Shown: in pieces, positions 1-11,890 of the stretch
Position numbering within the stretch: the stretch's first letter is position 1
Layout of the letters: every line of letters starts with the position of its first letter
Assembly (NCBI GenBank): GCA_013399695.1
Contig: VXAU01002305.1
Coordinates: 1-64,000, forward strand
Origin: Formicarius rufipectus
Lineage: Eukaryota; Chordata; Aves; Passeriformes; Formicariidae
DNA: 64,000 bases
Reading direction: 5' to 3'
Made by a program: the position numbers and the translations under genes
Notes under the pieces: model-generated
What the model saw: the letters and a program-made list of their open reading frames with translations, nothing else
What the model was told of the DNA's origin: nothing
Databases searched by the model: none

Positions 1-650
1 GGCTACTAAAACCAGGACACAAAGGCTGAAGAATTATCACCACCTGCAAACTATTAACTGAATAAACAACACTCAATAACTTAAAACATATGCTTTTTGT
101 GAGCAAATCTGAAAAAATAAACTAAAAACTTTGTAATAAAAATGCTGTCTAACAGTATAATCTTGAAGCAGTCTGACAAGTTGCCCAATTCATTCATAGC
201 TGGTGCCTTTAAAAACTACTCCCTGTTGTGCAGTTCCTTGCTGAAGCTCTGAAGTTTGTTTGTCTTGCCAACCCTACTCTCCTTGCTCATGGTTCAAAGA
301 CATGCCATGCAAAGCACAGCATTTTGATGACATTAGCAATTATAACTGTTTGTTGTTTTATCTTGCCCTGAGTATACCAGATATTTCTCAGAAAATATGT
401 CCCAGTAGCACATAGGCTTGACTTTATGTCATTGATAGTCTTTGTGTTTAGTATGTCCTGTTTCCTTTTTGCTGTGTTGGGTATTCAGCAGTGTAGAAAC
501 AGCATGTTCTTCTTATGTACATTAAAACACTTGCCCTATCATCTAGAAAAATCAGGATCAGTGTAGCTTTCTCCCATACGCAGTTGCCATCTGCATGCAG
601 AGCTCTAGACTGGAGCAATATTGTGTACTGTGATTTTGCCTCTCCCCCAG
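1..650. other. Non-coding, AT-rich sequence
   Basis: No repeat or gene recognised. It ends in the pyrimidine-rich acceptor of candidate exon A. An upstream exon of that gene, if the gene is real, could lie here or left of the window. Confidence 0.6.
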
Positions 651-713
651 GATGGATCAGCAGAAGAGCTTGAAAAGCCCATTCATCCCTCCCGCTCTAG
701 CCCCTGTCTGGTG
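651..713 (+). CDS. Candidate exon A of an unrecognised gene
   Basis: A strong pyrimidine tract and acceptor (TTTTGCCTCTCCCCCAG, AG at 649-650) precede a 63-base segment that ends at the donor GTGAGC (714). An alternative donor GTGGTG lies at 711. An ATG at 652, with A at -3 and G at +4 in genomic context, opens a frame reading MDQQKSLKSPFIPPALAPVW and leaves two bases for the next codon. That phase matches candidate exon B. A second frame (DGSAEELEKP...) is also open through the exon, but it hits a stop at once in exon B. I recognise no family. This may be the first coding exon, or a chance exon. Confidence 0.35.
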
Positions 714-1485
714 GTGAGCTCAGCACACCTGAATTACTGTGTTACCTGGGCATTGCCCCAAATTCACACTTTGTTCAAGAAGCTTTCACAGTCTCACACT
801 GAGGCTATGTTTGATTGCCACTGATACCCTTTTTTTCTGAGGAGCAGAGATCCCTATTCACTTGAACAACAAAACTTTTCAGCTGTATTTTTGCATTGCT
901 GTTAGGGCTTTTCTGCCTTTCACCTATGGATATGTTCTTCTGTTCATACATATTAAGAAGAAAACATTGTGCAACATGTTATTTTGGGCCAGATACAATC
1001 TTCTGGGCAGTTTTTCACAGACACTTTTTTGTTCTCTAGAAAACACAGGCCACTGTCCTTTCCCATCTCAAAGACTTTTGGGCCACAACCCTATTTACTA
1101 TCTCCCATTTTTACTGAGATACTGACTTCAGTATTCCATCAACTACCTTCTCCTGAAATATCCTGTTGCTTATAAGCAATAATCTAAATCACTCTTCATT
1201 AGACTGCCTACAAAAGGTTGATAATTCAGTGTGTGATTTGCTTATCATACACACCAATGATATCTTAATGTCCCCTGATGCTTATATGATGGCATCTAAT
1301 GTCATTTGTTTAATACTAATAGATTTTTGACCCCAAAAAAATCACTCTGTGGAGTCCTGGTTCATGGATTAGTCTTATTGGCATTAATGTTGTGATTATT
1401 CTATGAGATCATGTGAGTAAAAGTAATTATTACAAGGACATTATTAATATAAATACATTTCTTTAATCTATTTGTCTTGCTGCAG

Positions 1486-1648
1486 TGTAAAAACTGACAA
1501 TACCATAAAGCAGTACATTCAAATGCATCCTTTCAGTAATAAATGGGATCTGCTTTATCCCTATAATCATTGGGAAATACCAGTTTCTCCAGAAGATGGT
1601 GCTTATGTGCCACTAAATGAAAATGACAATGCAGTCCTCCAATTTCAG
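1486..1648 (+). CDS. Candidate exon B of an unrecognised gene, with a GC-type donor
   Basis: The acceptor TTTGTCTTGCTGCAG (AG at 1484-1485) is followed by 163 bases open in one frame. That frame needs two bases from upstream, exactly what candidate exon A supplies. The peptide of 54 residues starts VKTDNTIKQYIQMHPF and includes KWDLLYPYNHWEIPV and EDGAYVPLNENDN. It is rich in aromatic residues and proline, with normal codon use and no low complexity, unlike most chance ORFs here. The best exon end is CAG|GCAAGG at 1648/1649, a GC-AG donor. Without splicing there the frame stops at 1724. I know no protein family with this sequence. The short PxY/W-containing style loosely recalls ciliary microtubule proteins, but that is impression only. 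Confidence 0.38.
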
Positions 1649-2998
1649 GCAAGGTTCCCACATGGCAAAACAGAAAATAAACAATTATTCATTATTTCTG
1701 TGCTTCATTTTGAAAAAACTAACTGAACCGTCAAGATAAGGAACCAGTATATTTCTTCCACAGGAATGACTTTTCCAAATTTTCTAAAATGCTCTCATCT
1801 CATTTACATGCAGACTGACAGTGAAATAGGTTTTTTCTGCTGTCAACTATTAGTCTATGCCCAAAACAATGAGAAAAAATTAATATATTTTTTACAAGAC
1901 ATGAACACATAAGATGTTATAAGTATGGATGATTTAATTTAATTTAATTTAATAAATACCTCACAAGAAGCAGCAGTTTTGATAACTGATTTTTATTATT
2001 TTGGATTAAGAAGAAGAAAAAAAATATAAAAGTATATTCTCAAAAATAAACTCAAAAGGGTCTCTTTGAAATTAAACTGTGAAGTGTCTGGGTTCAAAAA
2101 GAATCTATAAAGAAACTAATTTCTTTTAAAACCCGACATTTTCATTTATGAAGTATCTTTCATCCAACAGAATCATGGAAATTATTTTAGAGGCTTCGGT
2201 ATATAATATTCAGATTTTCAGAAGTTCTAGTTAGAAAGCTAATTCAGAGATGTGAGGATTGTATTTGTGTTACCAGTTGCTTGTAAGTACTTGCAAACTT
2301 ACCTGTCTTTGTCTTGGTCTGAAACTTTGCTTAGACTGCCTTAAACAAACAGTCTCATTCGCTAATTTCAGGCAGAGGACTGAAGGCACAAGAGACAGGA
2401 AGTTGCTTTTCTTTTATCTCAGTGCTTCCATAGATTCCCTGCTAGCTCAGAGCACAACAAAATCTGGAGAAACATGAACTATTCTGATCTCTAAAACATT
2501 GTGTTACACAGCAGTGCTACAGTCACCGCAGTTTTTCTAGGCTGTGTAACCTGGTTCATGCTCTGTAAGCATGCAGCCTTCATTGCAGACCTTTGTGTCT
2601 TGTTCAAGTTCTCTACTGGATAAAGGCATTTAATTTAGAGTTTATAGGTTGGTTGGTAAATTTGTGATGAATCAGGCAGATACCTGACTGGAGAATCAGG
2701 GTATATCTGTCTGTATCTTTTGCTCTATGGTATGATGGTTACTCTATGACCTTGAATTAATCTAATGGTTAAAAAAAAAATAAAAATAAAAAAATTCAGA
2801 ATTACAACTAAAGGGAAACAGCTGAGTAATTCCTATATTCAAACTTGGATGTTCACTACACTATCTCATTTTCTTGACAGAGACTATCAACTTCACACAC
2901 TACTGATTCAAATAGTCTGCCAAAATTCAGGACCCTGGTGGTGTATCTCCACTAGGATCAGGAATGGGGAATCTGGTCTGTCCAGATCTCCTTACAAA

Positions 2999-3010
2999 AA
3001 AAAAAAAAAN

Positions 3011-3041
<31 letters not shown>
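2999..3041. repeat. A-rich run with an unresolved base
   Basis: Two A-runs joined by a short NCTT interruption, with an N at 3010. Homopolymer length here is probably unreliable in the assembly. Confidence 0.9.
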
Positions 3042-3044
<3 letters not shown>

Positions 3045-3330
3045 TTGAAGTTCTGTTTTCTTGAAGATACTTAAACTGGTATAATCTGCTGTTAGAAACT
3101 GCCCAAACCTGTTTCCCTGGAAATTGTTGTGTTCAGTAACTTCTATCCCTCTTCTCAAATTCACATTTACAATTATGTATATATGGCATTCTATGTCTAT
3201 TTTTACCATTAGAAGCTACTTTGACTTGCTGCTGAAGGTGACTGACAGAGAGAGACAGTAGATCCTGTCCTAGGCCAAGGGAGAAGCAGGACATCACCTC
3301 TGTTTCCTCTGCATGCTCATCCAATGAGTC

Positions 3331-3515
3331 AGGAAGGGAAGGGAAGGGAAGGGAAGAAAAAAGAAAAGAAAAGAAAAGAAAAGAAAAGAAAAGAAAAGAA
3401 AAGAAAAGAAAAGAAAAGAAAAGAAAAGAAAATAAAAGAAAAAAAAAGAAAAGAAAAGAAAAGAAAAGAAAAGAAAAGAAAAACAGAAAAGAAAAGAAGA
3501 AAAGAAAAGAAAAAC
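3331..3515. repeat. (GGGAA)n to (AAAAG)n pentanucleotide microsatellite
   Basis: About five GGGAA units (3331-3355) pass into roughly 30 AAAAG units with a few single-base interruptions (such as AATAAAAG near 3430 and AAACAG near 3480). The long ORFs on both strands here are translations of the repeat (KRKEK and LFFSF repeats), not genes. Confidence 0.97.
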
Positions 3516-5033
3516 GATGCCCTCAAACAACTCAACTGTTCTATCTTCATCTGTGGCAGGGAAGAAGGAAATAGCAACCACAGACAGTACTGTTCTGCTA
3601 TGTATTTACACTGTTTGATTACCAGCTCAGTGGGGCATCCATAATGTTGAGAGGAAATGGGCATTATGTGGCTGTGGACTTCGATCTTTGAGTTAGAAAA
3701 AGACTGAGCGTGCAAGATAAATATTATTTCTATGCCAGTATTATTTGTTGTAAATGTGCAAGAAATTTACAGAATTATTTTCCAACCTGGTTTGGTAGAA
3801 GGGCAAAGGAGAAAAGGAATATGATGGTGAAGAAGGAGAAATGCATCAACCAGCATGGTCTTATTTCATTTTGTTCCCTGGCACTACCTTTATTTCTTTT
3901 GATAGAGCTTAAATTACTTAAAGTCTGAATTACCTCTCTCTAGACCTTGCCTCTTCCTTGTTAGGAAGTTCTTTCCCTTCTCTTTTGTCTTTTCTCTGTG
4001 GAGCTTAGAAACATGTACAACTGCACAGTGTTTGCCCTCCTCAGATGAGTGAGATGAGGTTCCCTACAGAAGGACCCCATCTAAACTGCTAGTCCCAATT
4101 TTTTGGCCTGAGTTCTTGAGAAAACAGAACTCCAAAAAGATGTCAACTGTATACAAGTCTTTGTGACCCAAGGGTTCTCTTCTGTTTTAGCTCTTTAGAA
4201 CTTCACACAATAAAAATTTCAGTTGAACCTTTTCCCTCAGAACTGACATTCCTAGTATTTTTCTCTCATTTTTCTGATCTCCGATAAGGCTGGTCTGAAA
4301 GCATTCCCTCAGCATGTCTTTGTTAAACAATTCTACTCAACCAGTGCATACAGGAAACAAGACTTCACTAGGTCCAGTGCTCACTGAAATACTTCTTGTT
4401 CTGAGTCTCTCTGGCAGGGGTGTAGCCCTGCCTCCTGTTCCACCCTTCCACCTGGTGCCTGAAAATCCTTCAATAACAGTAATGTAGGTGTTTCTTTCCC
4501 AGGTTTCCCCAGGAAGTGTGGCCTGCATGATCACTGCCCTCACAGCTTCTGGTTCTTTCAACATAAATGGATTACAGCATTTGTTCCTCTTTAAACGCTT
4601 GGGATGGGAGACATGCACCTTTTATTCCAGGTTCCCAAGAGGATCTTCTACTCAGCACACCTCAGCCAGCAGAGCTGAAGCTTCAGTCCAGGAGGCTGGT
4701 GAAAGGCATTGCGGGACAGTCACTGAAGAGCAATTTAGTGCAAGACCACAAGCATGTCTATGCTGGATGTAGAATTACCATCCACACAGAGCTGAGACCT
4801 TTCTGCCTCATATGTGGGGGCAGTTTGGGGTCCTTTCTAAAGAAAGATCTGAACCACAGATCTTGATTTTCAGAAAAGTGCACAAAGACTGCTGACTAAA
4901 CCTAAAATCACAGTATTGCCCTTAAATAAAATATAGTATTTTACAAGGGATGAACTTTTCCATCACCAGTAGACAAAATAAAACAAAGACTAATATACAT
5001 ATTTTCCTTTTTTCACCTGTAAACCTTTTGCAG

Positions 5034-5085
5034 GATTCTTACACCAGTAGTTATGAGAGGCTTCACAGTACTATACATCCATGCA
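5034..5085 (+). CDS. Very tentative candidate exon C
   Basis: A good acceptor (CACCTGTAAACCTTTTGCAG, AG at 5032-5033) opens a frame beginning DSYTSSYERLHSTI in phase 0, the phase left by exon B. To join exon D it must end after one base of a codon. The only such sites are weak donors (for example GCA|GTAGCA at 5085/5086). The frame itself stays open to 5189. The phase fit is suggestive, but the donor is poor; this could be chance. Confidence 0.15.
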
Positions 5086-7384
5086 GTAGCAGCATGAAGT
5101 TTACTACCCTATGCTGTGCAGTTCTGAATCCCAGTTTCTCAACCACTGACTTTGTATATTTATGTGGTGGTTTATATATTTTTGACTGACTTTTAACTTC
5201 AAGTAATACTACCTTGGTCTAGTACTCTATAATTTTCATCTTCAAGCACTCTACATACATCAACATAATCCTCTTAATTAATCACTTCAGTACTCCTTGT
5301 TATTTCCCCCTCTCCCAGTAATGCTAAAGACCAAGTGGAAGAGTTGCTGCTACAACACTGAGTGCTAAAACCTCACTACCATGGATGTAAAACACTTGAT
5401 TCTACTGCAGTGGAAATTTACAGTACAGTCAAAAGAAAACTGATAAGGCTTTCTTCCTGTATACAAATTAATAAAAGAGTCTTTGAGTAAAGGTTGCCAT
5501 TGCAAAGGGAATAGAAGAATTCGAAAACAAATCTCTAGAAAAAAAGCCTTATGCTTATACAACACAGTCATATATGTCCAAGGATTTGTTTTAAACGTTG
5601 AGTGTACATCACCTTGTACACTACCACAGTATTGAAAAGGACTGTGTATTAAAGGAATAGGTTAATTCTCTAACCTAATACATATGATGTTTTCAGCAGA
5701 GGTAAGAGAGATGAAAGAGGAGTTAAAAGAGAGAAAGGACTGGTTAATCAGGACAGAGAAAAACATAAGTTTCTCTGAAAATATAACTTGAGCTCAGACA
5801 AAATGGATTAGCCTTTCAAAAACAGACTTCTAGGAGTAAAGGACTTTCAGAGAATTCACATGCTTGAGAAGAAAATGAAACAAAGCTAATTCAAAGAAAA
5901 GGTTGAAAGCTGAGAAAAGAAAACCTGCCTATTCTAATAACAGTAAGTGCTCGGTGGGAATGTTCATTTTCTTTTGGTTATAAAACTTGGATTAGACTGG
6001 AAAATGAAGTGCTTGAATTTTAAGGACTGAGTCAATCTTTAGAATATTTTCAGCAATTATGCTTTCCCTCTCGTTGTTTCTCAAACATTATCCTGAGTAA
6101 TTTTCACATGCATGCATTGCATTCTAAGTCATTAAGGGTTTCTTTCCACCTTGTTTTGAATGGACCAAGGACCTGCTCCAATAGAGAAACTGCTGTAGTC
6201 TAAATCAGTAGTTCTCAAACTATTGTTTGCAGTCATCCACGGAGAGCTGGCTTGTCACATTATGCTGGCTGTAACCTTGTAAATAGAAATAAAAGACACT
6301 AAAAAGATGTATTAAATACTTTCCCATTAATGGTCTCAGCAAATGAAGTTGAAGGGACCATGCAGTGCTGTAAGAGCATAGGGAGGGTTCTGGGACAAGT
6401 CTTGGATTCTGGATGTGATTTTGTGCACTTCCAAACATTCAGAAGCCTTCCATTGCTTCCCTGGAGTATCAGGACTACTTACCACAGAGAAATCTGTTAT
6501 GAGAATAACAGTGAAGAGTGGTGAAATCGAAGACAGGAAGGCAAAATAAAAACAATAAACTTCAGGAAGGTAGATTCCAGTAAACTCAGGGAAACTTTAG
6601 TTAAGAATTATGGCAGGCAAGTTCATGGGGGAAAGGATTTAAAGAGACCTGGCAATTCCTCAAAGAAATGGTATTGAGGCACAAGTACAAACTGGCCCAA
6701 TGCAGAGGAAGGATGGAAAGCGTAGAAAGAGACCGGCCTGGCTAAGTCATGAGCTTCTTATTAGCCCCAAACACAGGAAGAGAGCACAGAGAAAGTGGAA
6801 ATTAGGTTAGACTGCTGGGGACAAGTATTTTTTAGAAGACACAAAACTTAGGCCAAGACAAAAACAGCTGCAATTAGCAGGGAAGACAAAGAGGAACAAG
6901 AAAGAAATATATAATTAATAATTATATGAGTGACAATAAGCAAAGCAAGAATAGTAGAGTTGTGTTCCACACAAGAGAGGCAAAGTTATGAGCTTCAGAA
7001 ATCACTGAAGAGAACACTTGAGAGCAAGAAGCTAGCACACTTCATTGAGTGATAAAACATGTGACTTGACCTTAAAATAAGGAAAGAACAAGGCATTTTA
7101 AAACATGTTAGCTGTGAAAACAGCTCAAAATAACTTTCATATAGATTTGGCCCACCTTCAAAATTTACTTAGCAAGATACCTGATATAACCTCAGAGCAT
7201 AAGCGGTCCTCTGAGTACTTGTGAAGAAAACAGAGATGAGAAGCCTCCACAGAGGGACAGTACAATGCAACACATAATTTTAATGGGAGAGGAGGGAGAT
7301 GGCAAGAAGGATCAAGTGTTTGATTACTGTGAAAATCGCACTTACAAATAAACAACTTGCAAAAAATTGCCAAGAATGTTTTAG

Positions 7385-7470
7385 GTCATCCTACCGGGAG
7401 CAGGGAGTGGGACTCGAGTACCCTCACACACCCTTCCTTCTAACTCAAGATATTCTATGATTCTATGAAA
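7385..7470 (+). mobile_element. CR1 3' tail
   Basis: A diverged CR1 3' end: a GTGGGACTCGAGTACCCT block, then CCTTCCTTCTAACTC, and the terminal repeat ATTCTATGATTCTATGA at 7450-7466. Confidence 0.75.
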
Positions 7471-10219
7471 TCATGTCAAGCCTTTTCCTATAAAGTAACA
7501 GGACTTGCAACTGAGGACACAGAAGATAATGACTTATATCCTGACACTATTGAGACTTTAGACAACTGTCCCATAAGACATCCTCCTGAACAGTTTATGC
7601 AAGGGTTTTTTTAACTCTGCTAACATAGAACGGATGCATAATTTGTAGGCAACCTATACCCAAAGTGTATTTATTGATATCTAGCTGTCCAAATGGAAGA
7701 AAGTATTGAGTGGTGCCATGATCTGAAGGAAGCTCAGCAGGCATGCATATTCTATGAAATGAATATGAATTCTATGAAAGCAGGAGTAATCAGCTGACTG
7801 TACCACACACAGAACAGCTGGCTAAGGGGAGACTAGGGTAAATCCCAAGCTGAAAGTGAGTGAGGACTGGCTTGCTGTTACAGAAAAAGCAGAGGCTCAG
7901 ACTAGGTTGTATAAACAGAATATGTATCACAAAACATATACCAGTGATGGTATCTATCTAGTCTGACCAGCACCAGAGGGCATGAAGAATAGGACATCCA
8001 GAGTGAGGCACTGCCCTCCCAGAAAGACCTAAGTGTACTGGGAAAACTCTAATAGAACCATAGAATTTTCAGACATCTTGAAAGCATAACCTAAATAAAA
8101 CATAAACAAAAGAAAACTGGAAAGAAATGTCATAATAAACAAGAACATACATGTTACTGTAAAAAGAAATAGATTGGTTTTGTCTGTACCTATATCCCAT
8201 TTTTCTATGTACTTATGCACTAAAGTCTTAGACACATTCCTGCAGTTCCTATCAAGACATTTTTTAAAACGTTGTAGAAGACAAATTGAAGGTGTGTTAT
8301 AGTTGAAGGCCCTTTTGTATCTCAGTGTGCAAAACCCACTAAATCTCTTGTTAGGAGAGATTATGTCACTTATTTCTAAATTTTTTTTTTCACGAGGGAA
8401 TGAAAGAGAAGTCCATAGCAGAGAGATACCTCTCGTGCAATCATGAGAGTTGAATTAATTTAATTTCCAAAACTGTTGGACTGACAGTGACACAGTCATT
8501 GATACATTACACTTTGGATGCATAGAAAGAACTCTTGGGGGAAATTATCATGCTCAGAAATGGTTCAAATTTTGTAACGTCTGTAAAACAATTAATACAA
8601 AGTTAAAACTGTGTTTTCCCCATGCAGGCTAAATTCTTTCTTCCTTTTAATGTCAATCCTAGAATCTGAGATGGATTTGAAAACTCTTTAGTGAAAGTTT
8701 TATATATTTTGTTCAAGTGTTACTCATTTATTGTCTTGATAAGAAACTGATATTTGCTAGTCTCCACTGCTACCATATTTTGCAGTTTTAGTTAACATAT
8801 GTCTAACCAGATGCTAGAGAAAAATTATAAGTTCCAAATATTATATAAGCTGCTACTGTTTCTGCTGCCACCATCAGACAGTAAAAATTCAGCCTTTCAT
8901 AAAATATAAGTGTTGTTGTTGTTGGCTGGACTTCGTGAACAACGATTTTGGGATAAGCCTGCGCAATGGATTTTTTAGGTGAGGCACAGTGTGCGTGTGA
9001 GAGCACATATAACGGCATGTACATGAGAGCCTTTCTACAGGTACAAGACCGTGGTAGAGCCCTGTTCATTGCATGAGTGCATATTCTTTGTCCTTGTGTA
9101 CAAGGGGCTTTCTATACTTCGAGGCAATATCTAAACAGCAAGATAATTGTTCTGTATTTAGAAAAGAGATATGAAAACTTCATTGACATTGTGAAAAATC
9201 AAGAATTGAAAAACTGGGAAATCACTTCTGCAGTCTTGACTTTTACACCTTCACAATATTTCCACTCTGAATATCCTGCTTCAGCAAGGCATTTAAAGTT
9301 GTGAAAAAATCTGAGCATTCAAAAATATTTTATAAAGTTTTAGCAGAATAACAATTATGTAACATACAGACAACTGCAGGCATAGACAGACGTATACAAC
9401 TTCTCCAGTTTGCCAAAAATAGTAGAGAAACTTTGTGCCATTCTAGCAGTTGCATTACTATTAAGATATGCAAAGGCATAATTTGCAATGTTAAAAATAT
9501 TTGTGAAGCATACTTGCATGGTAGGTAACATCCTGACAGCTTGATTTTTGTGGTGGCACTTAAATTTTTATTAGATGTGACACAACTTTTTTTTTTGGGT
9601 TAGACCAGTAGGACTTTCATCACACAGCAATCGGAATAATACAGTGTTCACATTTCTTTGTGAGGGATTGTACTGTCTTTTCTTCTTCATTTCAAAGTGC
9701 TTCCTTTCTCAGAGTACTGCTCTCACTTTCATGGTGAGTCCCTTGGAAGTGCTCTAGCAATGCTACAACTTGCAAATAACTGAAGGCTTATGCTTTCTCG
9801 TTTAATTTGGTGGTCTCTAATTAACATTTGTGTGAAGGCAGTTACTGTATGCTCAACCTGTTTTTTTAAGGACATATTTACTGATTGCCTAAGAAAAGGG
9901 TAAAATAACCTACTTGCTATGAAGCAGGTCCTGATAAAAAAGTGTGTGTTTTCCTTCAGACATGAGAACAAGCTGTAGCTATTTCTAGTCAACAGTAATT
10001 GAAGAGAGAGCAGGGCTCATTTGAAGTTTAATTCAGGAGAATCACAGTAGCAGCACTGGTTCCAGTGTGCTGGTCATGTTTCTGTCCTCAGAGTGACCCT
10101 GCAGGGCTCCTGTTCCCTGTCTCAGCATCAATGCAGGCAATCCCCTGAGGATGGACACCCCCTAATGCACCTTCGGGTGGCAAGAAGGATTAAATAATAG
10201 ATGTAAGATTTATTTACAG

Positions 10220-10399
10220 GTAATTGGGATGCTGCAGTGTTAAATTTCTATGGTTCAAAAGGTCTTATAAAACACCAGATGATAAGGCTACCAATGAAAG
10301 GAGGCAATTTAAATGGTTTATCTAAAAAGGAAGGAAACAGCTTTTTTGAGATCAAGTCTGTGATGTCAATTGATTCAGTGAGACCAGCTATTCACTCTG
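10220..10399 (+). CDS. Candidate exon D of an unrecognised gene
   Basis: This 180-base segment lies between the acceptor TTTATTTACAG (AG at 10218-10219) and a strong donor CTCTG|GTAAGG (10400). One frame is open throughout (59 full codons, one base needed from upstream, one left over). The peptide begins NWDAAVLNFYGSKGL and ends SVMSIDSVRPAIHS. It looks protein-like, with no simple repeats. It may belong to the same gene as candidate exons A and B, but an exon starting in phase 0 and ending in phase 1 would be needed between B and D. Possible terminal exons with a fitting phase follow acceptors at 12,086-12,087 and 15,129-15,130. Neither is convincing alone. No family recognised. Confidence 0.35.
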
Positions 10400-11289
10400 G
10401 TAAGGTAACTTCAGTTGTTTGTAAAGGTAGCTCTAGTCTTCATTTTCTGATTGAATAGGTACAACTGGAGTTCATACTCTCTTATTCAGAATTTTCTTCT
10501 GTTATGGTGATTGAATACGCATGTTATTCCTTTAGTCCACAGGCCTCACTTTAACCACTCAGCACATTTTTGAGGAAAGAAATATTTAATTTTATTAATG
10601 GAATTCTTATATAGAATATTTCCCTTAAACTGCAATCACAACACCCCAACAGACACAGCAAGTCTCTGAGAAACAGTCTCTGAGCTGAAAAGAGCTAAAT
10701 TATTGCAGAGATAACATTTGCCTGCTCTTTCCATTCTCCAGGCTTTCATTTATGACCACTGCCAGATACAAAGTCTGATAGAGACTCTTGGTGTGGCACA
10801 GAATGGCCATTCTCATATTCTCATGTGGTTGTGATCCATCCTGTTCAGGAACAAAGAATGATTGATATGACTAAGTTCAGTTTGTCAGATGGAAACTGCA
10901 GTGCAATTTGTTAAATTTGATTCAGCTGAGGCATTTGATGTTGCCTTAGCTGTGTTAACTTAGAGTAGTCTCAAATCCTGGTCCTTAAAAAAATCAGAAT
11001 TTATCTCTGGAAGACTTAAATCAACTCATGGAATTATCATAAAAACAGATGTCCAGCTAGTGGTTGCTTCTACTGTATTTTCACCTGTCAAACCTAACTT
11101 GCTGTGGGAACATGAGTTTTGGCTTGTCCTCACAACTTACAAGTTAAAAAGTGTGTGCTGCACAGAGAACTGTTTTATCTGGGTCTGTTCCTTGTGGTGT
11201 CAATTTAAGAACATACTTTTGCTGCACAGCTGTGTGGCATCCCACCCATCAAGGGAAGGGGGCACCCAGTATTTGTAGACACTCATGCT

Positions 11290-11890
11290 TGAAAGGAACA
11301 ACAAACTGTGAGGGTCCACAATATTTTATGCAGTTTTATTAGTAAATTACACACTTGGCATGGAAACTGGTGCAAGTGAGACCCTGATCTCCTAGTACAA
11401 GGACACAGAGGTGGGGTTTGGATAAAGGGGTAGGGTGAAAAGAAAGCGAGAAAGGGAGAGATGATTTACATGGTGAGAGAGAGGTGAATGAAAAAAGAAA
11501 CAAGAAGAGGTCAGTGGTCCTGGCTCCAGCTGAAGGAGTGCCCCAGGCCCTGGTATGCATGTTCACTTGAGGTTCCTTTTTATAGAAAAGTTTTCCCCAC
11601 CCTGGAGGGAAGTTACTCTCTTTCTATGCAAATCAGTTATCATGTGCAGTGTGTTTTTTCAGGGCTTTCTGGAAATGGGTTAGAGCTTTGGGGGTATTGG
11701 GTGGTCTTGAGCTCATTCCTGCTGTTAGGCATACTTGCTGTGCTGTGTTGTACTTATCTTGAGGAGACAGAACAAGGACATTTGTCCCAGAAAGATGCTG
11801 CCCTGCCTCTGTATGGCCCCTTCTCCAGCCACGTCCTGTTCTTTCTCACAGTGTGTTCTTAACAACAATCCTTGACTACTATTACCAACA
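11290..11890 (-). mobile_element. Solo LTR of an endogenous retrovirus
   Basis: Read on the - strand, the element starts TGTTGG and ends TTTCA. It has a TATA-type box (CTATAAAAAGG, near 11,575-11,590) and, about 245 bases further on, an AATAAA signal (near 11,335-11,341) followed by a short U5. The flanks carry a near-perfect 5-base duplication (ATGCT at 11285-11289, GTGCT at 11891-11895). The 601-base length fits an LTR. No internal retroviral sequence lies on either side, so it is a solo LTR. The structure is seen directly; the exact ERV class is not determined. Confidence 0.72.

Larger units (their letters stand above)
1649..10219. other. Intergenic or intronic sequence with simple repeats
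   Basis: Holds the A-run (2999), the AAAAG microsatellite (3331-3515), the weak candidate exon at 5034 and a CR1 tail at 7385. The stretches 5,690-5,940 and 6,530-7,060 are purine-biased on the + strand. Nothing else is recognised. Confidence 0.6.

Noticed and set aside
3012..3715. Several ORFs of 65-128 codons on both strands
   Set aside because: They are translations of the A-run and the AAAAG microsatellite.
4488..4866. Two overlapping + strand ORFs behind a good acceptor at 4630
   Set aside because: Both frames are open to a similar extent, no donor of quality follows, and neither translation looks like a known protein.
11488..11862. 124-codon + strand ORF
   Set aside because: Lies inside the solo LTR, antisense to it.
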